From RGIG7332 sp045589235 (lineage in GTDB: Bacteria > Bacillota > Clostridia > Oscillospirales > JAAYXM01), in assembly GCA_045589235.1 (NCBI GenBank), contig JAZNOR010000069.1, forward strand, positions 1 through 28,821: a stretch of 28,821 nt of DNA. Reading direction: 5' to 3'. Within the stretch, counting starts at the first letter, position 1, and every line of letters begins with the position of its first letter. A program made the translations under genes and the position numbers. This document shows positions 1-8,685 of the stretch, in pieces. The notes under the pieces are model-generated. The model searched no databases, had not been told where the DNA came from, and saw only the letters and a list, made by a program, of their open reading frames with translations.

Positions 1-38
1 TGAAAATTGTCTTCCTAAGACCGCTTGGCCTCCGACTT
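1..38. other. Probable sequencing-adapter remnant at the contig edge
   Basis: Bases 7-38 read, in reverse complement, as the 32-base MGI/BGI (DNBSEQ) adapter, which begins AAGTCGGAGGCCAAGCGGTC and ends AGGAAGACAA. This is recalled from memory and matches at every base. The six bases before it would then be part of the sample barcode. The rel reading frame is open from base 40 but has an in-frame stop at 16-18, as expected if the sequence before base 39 is not genomic. Confidence 0.9.
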
Positions 39-1998
39 GGCACTTCTGCATGATTGCATTGAGGATACAACGTTTGACTATGATAAAATCAAAGCCGCAT
101 TCGGGCAGATGGTTGCTGATATTGTCGAGGGTGTATCAAAGCTTACGCGTATGCCATATGTAAGCAAGGAGGAAGAGCAGATTGAGAATTTGCGCAAAAT
201 GTTCCTTGCAATGGGTAAGGATATCCGCGTTATTATGATTAAAATTGCGGATAGACTCCACAATATGCGTACAATTAAGTTCCAGACACCTGAGAAGCAA
301 CGCGAAAAATCGCTTGAAACAATGGAGGTTTATGCACCACTTGCGCACCGCCTCGGTATGCAGAAAATAAAGTGGGAGCTTGAAGACTTATCACTTGAGT
401 GCTTAGACCCTGTCGGTTATGAAGAAATAACGAATGAGCTTGCATCTCGCCACGATGAGCAGGAAGAATTTATGAGCCACATCAAGGAGCGTCTCGGCGA
501 TCGCTTGAAAGAGGCAGAAATTGATGCAACCGTTTCGGGCAGAGTCAAGCATATCTACAGTATTTACCGCAAAATGTATACACAGCACAAGGATTTTGAA
601 GAAGTATATGATCTGTATGCAATGCGCGTTATCGTCGATACGGTTGCGGATTGTTATAACGTGCTCGGTTTTATTCACGATATGTACCGCCCGATCCCGG
701 GAAGATTTAAAGATTACATTTCAACTCCGAAGCCGAATATGTACCAGTCACTTCATACGACTGTTATCGGCCGTGAGGGAATTCCTTTTGAAGTGCAGAT
801 AAGAACAAAGGAAATGCACCGCATTGCGGAATACGGTATTGCCGCACATTGGAAGTATAAATCCGGCGTTTCGGGCAGAGACAGCTTAGAGGAAAAGCTA
901 TCCTGGGTGCGTCAGCTTCTTGAAAACCAGCAGGAGGTGGATAATGAAGAGTTTATCCGCCAGTTAAAAACGGACATGTTCGGCGACGCGGTTTATGTAT
1001 TTACTCCGGGTGGCGATGTTGTGAGCTTACCGGCAGGTTCTACTCCGATTGACTTTGCATATTCAATTCACTCGGCAGTAGGTAACCGTATGATTGGCGC
1101 GAAGGCTAACGGAAAAATCGTTCAGCTAGATTATGTTTTGCAAAACGGTGAAATCGTTGAGGTTTTAACCTCAAATGCATCGCATGGCCCCAGTCGTGAC
1201 TGGATTAAGCTTGCAAAAACAAGCGGTGCGCGCAATAAGATTAAGCAGTGGTTTAAAAAGGAATGTCGTGAAGAGAACATTCAGCGCGGCCGTGAAATGC
1301 TTATTTCTGAATTAAAACGCGAGAACGTTAATGTAACGCTTGAAACAATGAACGAAATTTTAAGCACAATCTGCAAGAGATTTTCGTTTAACGAGGCAGA
1401 CGATATGCTCGCGGCTATCGGCTACGGCGGTCTTACTACTCGCCGTGTTGTAAATAAATTCAAAGATGAACATGCTCGCACAAAGAAGAACGACCCGAAT
1501 GAAACAATTGCAAAGCTTGTAGCGCCGCCGAGCCAGAAAACAAAGTCGGTTTCCGGTGTAATCGTTCCGGGCGTGGATAACTGTCTTGTTAAATTTGCGC
1601 GTTGCTGCTCACCGATTCCGGGTGATAATATAATCGGCTTTATCACGCGCGGCTACGGCGTTTCAGTTCATAGAATGGATTGTAAAAACGTAGCTTCTGC
1701 AATGAAAAATTCAGATGATTTGAGTCGTTGGATCCGTGTTTCATGGGCAGATCAGCCGAAGGAAACTTTCCAGACAAATCTGCAGATTTCAGCTAAGGAT
1801 AAAATCGGCGTGCTCGCAAACGTTGCAAACACGATAAGTGCTATGAAGCTCTCCGTTTTACAGATGGAGGCGCGCACATTCGGCGACGGATACTCGATTA
1901 TGAACTTATCTATGGAAATTACAGGTGCAGGTCAGCTTGAATATATCATAAATAAGCTGCGCGCACTGCCGGGAATTATTGATGTTAAGAGGGTGTAG
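39..1998 (+). CDS. rel: Bifunctional (p)ppGpp synthetase/hydrolase Rel, 5'-truncated
   Basis: Makes and degrades the alarmone (p)ppGpp, driving the stringent response from the ribosome. About 652 codons remain; roughly the first 70 residues are lost at the contig edge. Genomic sequence starts at ALLHD, inside the HD hydrolase domain. The HD-domain signature LLHDCIEDT and the downstream ADRLHNMRT are present. The synthetase domain follows, with GRVKHIYSIYRKM, YQSLHTTV and EVQIRT. The RFKDY loop is of the RxKD type found in bifunctional enzymes, not the ExDD type of synthetase-only RelA. Then come TGS (VYVFTPGGDVVSLPAGSTP), a zinc-finger/helical region (CCSPIPGDNIIGF) and a C-terminal ACT domain. 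A TTG at position 25 is a false start inside the adapter. dtd follows after 3 nt, an arrangement also seen in Bacillus. Confidence 0.95.
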
Positions 1999-2001
1999 CA
2001 A

Positions 2002-2445
2002 GTGAAACTTGTAGTTACGAGAGTGAGCAACGCATCGGTTGAAATTGAAGGGAAAATTCATTCTGAAATCGGCGCAGGCCTTTTGATTTTAGTTGGTATT
2101 TGCGACGGAGATACGATAGATGATGTTAAATACTTAGCTAAAAAGTGCGCGAATATGCGAATTTTTGAGGATGCTGAGGGAAAATTAAACCTCTCAATGG
2201 GCGCAATTAGCGGAGAAGCACTTATCGTTTCAAACTTTACGCTCTATGCTGATTGCTCACACGGTAACCGCCCGAGCTTTACAGCTGCAGCGCGTCCTGA
2301 AGTTGCAGAGCCTCTATATGAAGCATTCTGCAAGGAAATAGAGAGCTATAACATACCGGTCAAGACCGGCATCTTTGGCGCTGATATGGCGCTTTCATCG
2401 GTAAATGACGGTCCGATTACAATCGTTATTGAAAGCAGGAATTAA
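2002..2445 (+). CDS. dtd: D-aminoacyl-tRNA deacylase
   Basis: Removes D-amino acids (and glycine from tRNA-Ala) mischarged onto tRNA, a proofreading enzyme acting as a cytosolic dimer. 147 aa, the usual size. The active-site strand reads SNFTLYAD (residues 77-84, with the conserved Thr80), with Asn where Gln is more common. The cross-subunit Gly-cisPro motif is NDGPIT (135-140). The start is GTG at 2002, eight bases after AGAGGG and three after the rel stop. The stop lies one base before the ATG of the next gene, so rel-dtd-MBL are very probably co-transcribed. Confidence 0.95.
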   Translation: MKLVVTRVSNASVEIEGKIHSEIGAGLLILVGICDGDTIDDVKYLAKKCANMRIFEDAEGKLNLSMGAISGEALIVSNFTLYADCSHGNRPSFTAAARPEVAEPLYEAFCKEIESYNIPVKTGIFGADMALSSVNDGPITIVIESRN

Positions 2446-2446
2446 A

Positions 2447-3061
2447 ATGAGAATCGACACATTGCACGTCAGCGTTGTGCAGACGAATTGTTATATAATT
2501 TCAAATGATACCGAGGCTATGATAATTGATCCGGGTGACGATGCCGAGCGAATTCTCCGAGCTGTGGGAGAGAAAAAAGTCAAATACGTTCTTTTGACTC
2601 ATTCACATTTTGATCACATTATGGCGGCCGAAGAAATTTGTAAGAAAACAGGTGCGCAACTTTGCGCATCGGAAAATGCACGCCTTGACGATGCGGATTA
2701 TTGTGGCTTTACGTCTTTCGGCCTTTCGGGATTTTCGCCGCTTAAGGCTGATATACTCTTAAAAGACGGAGATGAAATATCGGTAGCAGGGGAGACTTTT
2801 ACCGTTATTGAAACCCCCGGGCATACACCGTGCAGTATCTGCCTTTTATCGGGAGATGTGCTGATCTCGGGCGATACCCTTTTTGAGGGAAGCTGCGGCA
2901 GATGTGATTTAGTTGGAGGAAGTTTTTCTGCAATTTTAAAATCGCTTAAGAAATTATCGGCTCTCCCGGGTGATACTCGTGTGTATTCAGGGCACGGCTT
3001 ATCTACAACGATAGAAAATGAACGCAAATTTAATCCATATATGCGAGAGGCAATGCAATGA
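2447..3061 (+). CDS. MBL-fold metallo-hydrolase (glyoxalase II-like)
   Basis: A 204-residue metallo-beta-lactamase-fold hydrolase of the small YqgX/YcbL-like group. It probably cleaves a thioester or similar ester, but its substrate cannot be told from sequence. The metal-binding motif HSHFDH is at 52-57, with further ligands His126 (PGHTPCS), Asp143 (SGDTLF) and His183 (SGHG). A longer frame opens at 2405 inside dtd. I chose ATG 2447 because family members begin with this MRIDTLHV...TNCYII strand and it sits directly after the dtd stop. The stop overlaps the hemZ start as ATGA, which suggests translational coupling. Confidence 0.9.
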   Translation: MRIDTLHVSVVQTNCYIISNDTEAMIIDPGDDAERILRAVGEKKVKYVLLTHSHFDHIMAAEEICKKTGAQLCASENARLDDADYCGFTSFGLSGFSPLKADILLKDGDEISVAGETFTVIETPGHTPCSICLLSGDVLISGDTLFEGSCGRCDLVGGSFSAILKSLKKLSALPGDTRVYSGHGLSTTIENERKFNPYMREAMQ

Positions 3062-4533
3062 AGCTTTATTTAAAAAATGCTCCGCGCTATGCGTCTGAGC
3101 AAATTATGATGATGCTTTTTCCGCAGGACATGCCTGAGGTAGTTGAGCTAAAACCAAGCAAGGGTGACTTTGCGGAAATTGAAATAATAAATGAAGACGA
3201 TACGATCTTTGCATACACGGAAATTCATCAGGACGGAAAGTGCACAAAAGGCGAGGACTCAGTTGATATAACTAATGTTTCCGATGAGCTTGAAATTAAA
3301 AGACGGCTTCATCAAGCACTTAAAATATCTTTCTACCGTGCAGCTGTTTTGCATCTTCCCAAAGCTCCGGAATGGGGTGCTATGACGGGAATACGTCCTG
3401 CTAAGGTTGCGGCAAAGCTCTTCAAAGCAGGAAAAAGCAATGAAGAAGTTGAAAAAATTTTACGCGATACTTATTATGTTCAGCCACGAAGACGCGCTCT
3501 TTCAATAAGCGCGGCGCTTGAGGGAATCCGTGTTGAGAAGAGCTTGGATGCACGCGATATATCAATTTACATCGGCATTCCGTTTTGCGCATCTCGTTGT
3601 AAATACTGCAGCTTTGTGAGCCATTCGATCGACAAGGCACAGCATTTGGTGGAGCCTTATATAGAAACATTGATGTGCGAGATGAAAGAGGTTTCAAAAA
3701 CCGTTTCTGAGCTGAATTTAAGTGTTAAAACCGTGTATATAGGAGGCGGTACTCCTACAGCACTTTCTTGCGAGGAACTTAAATGTGTTATGCAAACACT
3801 GCGCGATAACTTTGATTTATCTGATGTTTTAGAATATACGGTTGAAGCAGGGCGCCCCGATACCGCAGATATAGAGAAAATTAAAATGATTTCCGAGATG
3901 GGCGCAACGCGAATAAGTGTAAATCCGCAGACGATGGATAACCGAGTGCTCGCGCTTATGGGCAGAAATCACACCGCTGAAGATATTGTCAGAATGGTAA
4001 GTGATATCCGCAAAACGAGTAATATGCTAATAAATATGGACCTTATTGCAGGGCTTCCGGGTGATAGCTTTGAGGGCTTTTGCGATAGTTTAAATAAGGT
4101 CTGCGCGCTAAATCCCGATAACATAACCGTGCACACACTTGCTATTAAAAAAGGCTCAACACTCCGTGATGAAAAAATGGAGCTTCCGTCTCCGAAGTCA
4201 GTTGAGCAAATGGTGGATTTTGCATTTGATACGGTTACATCAAACGGTTTTGCACCATATTACCTATATCGGCAGAAGTATATGTCGGGAAACCTTGAAA
4301 ATGTAGGTTATGCCAAGCCAGATGCCGAGAGTGCGTACAACGTTCTTATTATGGAGGAACTGCACACGATTTTATCATTTGGCGCGGGCGGTGTTACAAA
4401 GATTGTCGACAACGAAAATGCCAGAATTGAGCGAATATTTAACCCAAAATATCCTTATGAATATAATAAAATAGAAACATTTGAAAATACTTGCAATAAA
4501 ATTAAAAATTTTTACACAGAAAGGGGATTTTAA
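3058..4533 (+). CDS. hemZ: HemZ-type radical SAM coproporphyrinogen dehydrogenase-like protein
   Basis: 491 aa, the size of Bacillus HemZ. A radical-SAM enzyme related to the oxygen-independent coproporphyrinogen III oxidase HemN. The N-terminal ~165 residues are the HemZ-specific extension (EWGAMTGIRPAK at about 105-116). The [4Fe-4S] motif CASRCKYC carries Cys177, Cys181 and Cys184, and the SAM-binding GGGTPT is at 229-234. HemZ homologues are common in anaerobic Clostridia lacking full heme synthesis, so the real reaction here may not be heme formation. Its place after rel-dtd-MBL is a recurring order in Clostridia. Starts at the ATGA overlap with the MBL gene. Confidence 0.9.
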   Translation: MKLYLKNAPRYASEQIMMMLFPQDMPEVVELKPSKGDFAEIEIINEDDTIFAYTEIHQDGKCTKGEDSVDITNVSDELEIKRRLHQALKISFYRAAVLHLPKAPEWGAMTGIRPAKVAAKLFKAGKSNEEVEKILRDTYYVQPRRRALSISAALEGIRVEKSLDARDISIYIGIPFCASRCKYCSFVSHSIDKAQHLVEPYIETLMCEMKEVSKTVSELNLSVKTVYIGGGTPTALSCEELKCVMQTLRDNFDLSDVLEYTVEAGRPDTADIEKIKMISEMGATRISVNPQTMDNRVLALMGRNHTAEDIVRMVSDIRKTSNMLINMDLIAGLPGDSFEGFCDSLNKVCALNPDNITVHTLAIKKGSTLRDEKMELPSPKSVEQMVDFAFDTVTSNGFAPYYLYRQKYMSGNLENVGYAKPDAESAYNVLIMEELHTILSFGAGGVTKIVDNENARIERIFNPKYPYEYNKIETFENTCNKIKNFYTERGF

Positions 4534-4534
4534 A

Positions 4535-4921
4535 ATGAACTTTAACGAGATTTTAAACAAGGTGAAATCGGGTTTTTCAGTTGCAGGTGATTTCGCTGTA
4601 AAGACAGCGGGCGAGGCAGGCGAAAAAGCAACGAAGGTATATCACAAATCAAAACACGGTGTTAACATCATCGAATTAAATGCAGAAATTGACAAGGTTT
4701 ATAAAGAAATCGGAAAGCTTGTTTATCGTGCGCACCGTGACGGTGAGGAAAACGCTGAACTTATCGAGGAGAAAATGTCTGAAATTGATGCAAAGCTTTC
4801 GGAAGTAGAGGAGCTTCGCGGTAAAATTGATGAATTATCAGATGTAAAGACCTGCGCAAGCTGTGGCGCTAAAAACAACAAAAATGCGGCATTTTGCTCA
4901 AAGTGCGGCTCAGCACTCTAA
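4535..4921 (+). CDS. Small coiled-coil protein with C-terminal zinc ribbon
   Basis: 128 aa, function unknown. The N-terminal half is an amphipathic Lys/Glu-rich helical region. Residues ~45-100 are heptad-like and predicted coiled coil. The C-terminus is a zinc ribbon with two CxxC knuckles (CASCG and CSKCG), followed by SAL at the end. The frame is open from 4481 inside hemZ, but ATG 4535 has the Shine-Dalgarno sequence AAAGGGG just upstream and starts right after the hemZ stop. Proteins of this plan are frequent in Clostridia, and I cannot assign a partner. Being wedged between hemZ and the nucleoside phosphorylase looks like operon packing rather than a functional hint. Confidence 0.85.
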   Translation: MNFNEILNKVKSGFSVAGDFAVKTAGEAGEKATKVYHKSKHGVNIIELNAEIDKVYKEIGKLVYRAHRDGEENAELIEEKMSEIDAKLSEVEELRGKIDELSDVKTCASCGAKNNKNAAFCSKCGSAL

Positions 4922-4935
4922 GGGAGAAAATTCAA

Positions 4936-5748
4936 GTGATTACAAAGGCGGCGGAATATATCCGCGAAAGAATAGGTGACAGAACGCCGAAGGTGCTTAT
5001 GATTTTAGGCTCGGGACTTGGATTTTTAGGCGATATAGTTGAAGATGCGGTTTCAATTTCATACGGTGAAATTCCGGGCTTTAAAACATCAACTGCACTA
5101 GGCCACGCGGGAAAGTTAATCTGCGGAAAGCTCGCAGGGCGCGAAGTGCTCGTTATGCAGGGCAGAATGCACTATTACGAGGGCTATACAATGCGCGAGG
5201 TAACATTCCCTGTAAACGTTGCAGCGCAGCTTGGCGTAACGCATATGATTATAACAAATGCAAGCGGTGGCATTAATTGTGACTTTAACGTTGGCGATAT
5301 CATGCTGATTTCCGACCACATTAAATTTATGGCGGATTCTCCGCTAAGAGGACGCGAGGAAGGAGAAATTAAAACCTACTTCCCGGATATGACATATGCG
5401 TACACGCCGTCCCTTCGTGAACTTGCAAAAAAAGCGTCAGAGAAGCTTGGCATTACACTTCGTGAGGGAGTTTATTTCTATGCGCTCGGTCCACAATATG
5501 AAACTCCTGCGGAAATTCGCGCAATGCGAATTCTCGGCGCTGACGCTGTTGGTATGTCAACTGCGCCCGAGGTTATTGCGGCGCGCCATGCAGGAATTGC
5601 GACACTCGGCTTTTCGCTCATATCCAATATGGCAAGCGGAATTCTTCCGCAGCCGCTGTCAGGTGAAGAGGTTATTGCGGCAGGCGAGCGCGCTAAAGAT
5701 AAGTTTTCTAAGCTCGTTTTAGAATGCCTTGGAAATATGGAGGTGTGA
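4936..5748 (+). CDS. punA: Purine nucleoside phosphorylase (trimeric PNP-I type)
   Basis: Phosphorolyses inosine/guanosine-type nucleosides to free base plus ribose-1-phosphate in purine salvage. 270 aa, the normal size. Family motifs: phosphate-binding GSGLG (~25-29), GHAGK (56-60), QGRMHYYEGY (75-84), TNASGGIN (107-114), GPQYETPAEIRA, VGMSTAPEVIAARHAG and SLISNMASGI. The start is GTG 4936, ten bases downstream of AGGGAG; upstream in-frame codons overlap the zinc-ribbon gene. The deaminase gene begins 2 nt after this stop, so the two are surely co-transcribed. Confidence 0.93.
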   Translation: MITKAAEYIRERIGDRTPKVLMILGSGLGFLGDIVEDAVSISYGEIPGFKTSTALGHAGKLICGKLAGREVLVMQGRMHYYEGYTMREVTFPVNVAAQLGVTHMIITNASGGINCDFNVGDIMLISDHIKFMADSPLRGREEGEIKTYFPDMTYAYTPSLRELAKKASEKLGITLREGVYFYALGPQYETPAEIRAMRILGADAVGMSTAPEVIAARHAGIATLGFSLISNMASGILPQPLSGEEVIAAGERAKDKFSKLVLECLGNMEV

Positions 5749-5750
5749 GC

Positions 5751-7037
5751 GTGAAAATTTTATTTGAAAAGATTAATATACTTGCAGACCCCATGATTCT
5801 TGACGGATACCTCGGTGTGATTGACGGAAAGATTGATTATGTCGGAAAAGAAAAGCCGGATGGATATGAGGATGCGCGTGTTATTTCGGGTGATAAAAAG
5901 GCGATTATGCCAGGCTTTATCAACACTCACGTTCATGTTCCGATGACTCTGCTTCGCGGCTATGCAGATGATTATGACTTAAATACCTGGCTTACGAAAT
6001 ATATTTTCCCGGCTGAGGATAAACTTGATGCGCGTTGTGTTGCGGCAGGAGCTGAAATTGGCATCGCCGAGATGATAGCGTCCGGTACAACTTCATTTTC
6101 AGACTCGTACTTTTTCTCGGATGAAGTGGCGAAAATCGCCGCAAAAAGCGGAATTAAAGCAAATATTGCTCGTTCGGTTACCAATTTTAATAACGAAGTA
6201 AAGTTGAATGAATTCTATTCAACCAGTGAAGCTGTTTCACTTTACAACGATTGGAACGGCTATGATAACAACAGAATTAAAATTGACACTGCAATCCACG
6301 CGGAATACACTACAAGCGAGAGCTTGTGGCGCGAGCTTGGCGCATATGCGAAGGAAATTGGCGCGATTATGCAGATTCATATTTCGGAAACCGAGAGCGA
6401 GCACAATGAATGTATTTCGCGTTACGGGAAAACTCCAATTCAGGTATTTAATGATGCGGGCGTGCTCGATGCGAAAACAGTTGCGGCACATTGTGTTTGG
6501 GTTTCTGATTCCGATATGCAGATTATGAAAGAGAAAGGCGTGTCAGTTGCGCATAATCCTGTAAGTAATTTAAAGCTTGCATCAGGTGTTGCTCCGATTG
6601 ATAAAATGATGAAGTGCGGTATAAATGTTGCACTTGGAACCGACGGCGTTGCTAGCAACAACAGCTTTGATATGTTTGAAGAATTAAAGCTTACCGCAAT
6701 TCTGCACAAGGGAATAAACTGCAATCCAACTTGCATAACTGCGGCGGAGGCGTTTGAGATTGCTACTAAAAACGGTGCAATTGCGCAGGGAAGAGAAAAA
6801 TGCGGTGAAATCAAAGTTGGTTTTGATGCAGACCTCGTTGTGCTTGATTTAGACAAGCCACATCTTATGCCGTGTCATAATCTTATGTCAAATATAGTAT
6901 ATTCTGCACGTGGTTCTGATGTATGGATGACCATGGTGCGCGGTAACATTTTATATGAGAACGGTGAATTCAAAACTCTCGATGTTGAAAAAGCTACATA
7001 TGAAGTAAAAAAATACGTGTTCCCGAAAATGTTTTAG
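5751..7037 (+). CDS. mtaD: Amidohydrolase, 5'-methylthioadenosine/S-adenosylhomocysteine deaminase family
   Basis: 428 aa, TRZ/ATZ-type amidohydrolase that probably deaminates methylthioadenosine, S-adenosylhomocysteine or adenosine-type nucleosides. Metal and catalytic residues are all visible: HVH (His60, His62), His183 (AIHAEY), His210 with Glu213 (IHISETESEH), His247 (AAHCVW) and Asp298 (LGTDGVASNNSFDMFEEL). It starts at GTG 5751 with AGGTG upstream, 2 nt after the phosphorylase. The pairing suggests deamination followed by phosphorolysis. Exact substrate (MTA, SAH, adenosine, guanine) is not settled by sequence. A strong terminator follows. Confidence 0.85.
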   Translation: MKILFEKINILADPMILDGYLGVIDGKIDYVGKEKPDGYEDARVISGDKKAIMPGFINTHVHVPMTLLRGYADDYDLNTWLTKYIFPAEDKLDARCVAAGAEIGIAEMIASGTTSFSDSYFFSDEVAKIAAKSGIKANIARSVTNFNNEVKLNEFYSTSEAVSLYNDWNGYDNNRIKIDTAIHAEYTTSESLWRELGAYAKEIGAIMQIHISETESEHNECISRYGKTPIQVFNDAGVLDAKTVAAHCVWVSDSDMQIMKEKGVSVAHNPVSNLKLASGVAPIDKMMKCGINVALGTDGVASNNSFDMFEELKLTAILHKGINCNPTCITAAEAFEIATKNGAIAQGREKCGEIKVGFDADLVVLDLDKPHLMPCHNLMSNIVYSARGSDVWMTMVRGNILYENGEFKTLDVEKATYEVKKYVFPKMF

Positions 7038-7045
7038 GAATATTA

Positions 7046-7090
7046 CCCCTTCTGTTTTGCATAATTTGCAGTGACAGAGGGGGATTTTTT
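7046..7090 (+). terminator. Intrinsic terminator after the deaminase, overlapping the next gene's RBS
   Basis: Ten-base-pair stem (7046-7055 with 7074-7083, one G-U pair) followed by ATTTTTT. The 3' arm GAGGGGG is also the only Shine-Dalgarno sequence for the ATG at 7091. Confidence 0.8.
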
Positions 7091-8629
7091 ATGAAGAAAC
7101 AAGGAGTTGCATACGGCGCTATAATACTTGCCGTTGCATCGGTTCTGGTAAAAGTTATCGGCGCGGTGTTTAAAATACCGATTGGCGCGATTTTAGGCCC
7201 TGAGGGTATGGCGAGCTTTTCGCTGGCTTATAATATTTATGCTCTGTTTTTTGTGATTTCAACTGCCGGAATTCCCGTTGCGGTGTCAAAGCTTGTTGCG
7301 GAATATCAAGATGATAAACTGTTAAAAGTTATACTGCCGTGTGTTTCGGCATTTGGCGCGCTTGCTAGTGCGGCTTTGTTTTTTGGCGCGGATTTTTTTG
7401 CAGAAGTGATGGGGAGCGAAAGTGCAAAAAGTGCAATTTGCGCAATTGCACCGGCAATATTTTTTGTGTCAATTTCATCCGTTTTGCGCGGATATCACCA
7501 AGGCAGGCAAAATATGCTTCCAACTGCAATATCCGAGGTTATTGAAGCTCTCGGAAAGCTTGTTTTCGGACTTTGCTTCGCACTTCTTTTAGTAAAAAGA
7601 GGAGAGAATTGTCACATTATTGCAGCGGGCGCAGTTGTTGGTGTGTCAATCGGTGCGGCTATAAGTGCAGCATTTCTCTTAATATACAAAAGAGGTGTGT
7701 TAAGTGAAATAACTTTACAGAGCAAACGTGAAATATTAAAACTCATTTTGAAGAATGCAGTGCCGATAACGCTTGGCGCATCGGTAGTGAGTCTCAGTAA
7801 TGTTATAGACAGTGCGCTCATTATGCGCCTTTTGCAAAAGGTCGGGTATAGTGAAGATAAGGCTATGTGGCTTTTCGGTTCATATAACTACGCAGTTACG
7901 TTATTTAATCTGCCAAGTGTTGTGGTGCAGACCTTTGGAATAAGCCTGATTCCCAATATTGCACATATGCGCGCGCAAAAGCAATACGGCAGATTATCTG
8001 ATACGGTTGAAGCATCTCTGAAAATCTCTATGCTACTGTCCTTTGCAGCTGCTTTCGGATTGTTTGCATTGGGAATAGAAGTCATTTATTTTTTATACGG
8101 CGGAATTGTTGAAATGAGTTCAATTTATCTTGCGGGACGACTTTTAGCTTGCCTTGCAATTTCTATTCCGTTTCTCACGGCAGCTTCTATTTCTGCATCT
8201 GTTCTGCAGGCAGTGGGCGATGTTAAAACACCGATGTATTCAATGATTGCAGGCGCTGTTATTAAGGTGGTTTGCAACCTTGTTTTTGTGCGAATTCCGA
8301 GTGTTAATATTTACGGCGCATGCATAGGGTGTTTGATTTCATATTCTTTCACAGCGATTAAAAATATGCGAGCAATATCAAAAAAACAAGAGTTTCGTAT
8401 ATCTTTTTTGCGTATTTTTTCAAAACCAATGCTTACGGGACTATTGACGGGAGTGAGCGCAAGGGGTATAATGTATGTATCGTCTCTTGCGTTTTCGGCA
8501 AAAACAGCACTTCTTTTAAGTATTTTTGGAGGAGTTTTTGTATGCGCTTTGGCAATTTTTTTGCTGAAAACGGTAACAAAGAATGACAAAAACCTGTTAT
8601 TTTCACAAAAAAACATCACCATTTTTTAG
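7091..8629 (+). CDS. MOP-superfamily flippase, SpoVB/YabM/MurJ-like
   Basis: 512-residue polytopic membrane protein of the polysaccharide-transporter branch of the MOP (MVF/MATE) superfamily. The N-terminus GAIILAVASVLVKVIGAVFKIP and the following LGPEGMASFSLAYN are typical of the SpoVB/YtgP/YabM family, and about 12-14 hydrophobic segments are visible. Likely flips a lipid-linked cell-wall or spore-cortex precursor across the membrane. Its place immediately before mazG matches yabM in Bacillus, so I favour YabM-like over SpoVB proper. ATG 7091 is preceded by GAGGGGG, which lies in the terminator stem. Confidence 0.88.
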   Translation: MKKQGVAYGAIILAVASVLVKVIGAVFKIPIGAILGPEGMASFSLAYNIYALFFVISTAGIPVAVSKLVAEYQDDKLLKVILPCVSAFGALASAALFFGADFFAEVMGSESAKSAICAIAPAIFFVSISSVLRGYHQGRQNMLPTAISEVIEALGKLVFGLCFALLLVKRGENCHIIAAGAVVGVSIGAAISAAFLLIYKRGVLSEITLQSKREILKLILKNAVPITLGASVVSLSNVIDSALIMRLLQKVGYSEDKAMWLFGSYNYAVTLFNLPSVVVQTFGISLIPNIAHMRAQKQYGRLSDTVEASLKISMLLSFAAAFGLFALGIEVIYFLYGGIVEMSSIYLAGRLLACLAISIPFLTAASISASVLQAVGDVKTPMYSMIAGAVIKVVCNLVFVRIPSVNIYGACIGCLISYSFTAIKNMRAISKKQEFRISFLRIFSKPMLTGLLTGVSARGIMYVSSLAFSAKTALLLSIFGGVFVCALAIFLLKTVTKNDKNLLFSQKNITIF

Positions 8630-8685
8630 AAAAATCACTAAAAAATAAGAAAATTGCAAAAAAGACTTGTAGGGAGCGCGAAAAT

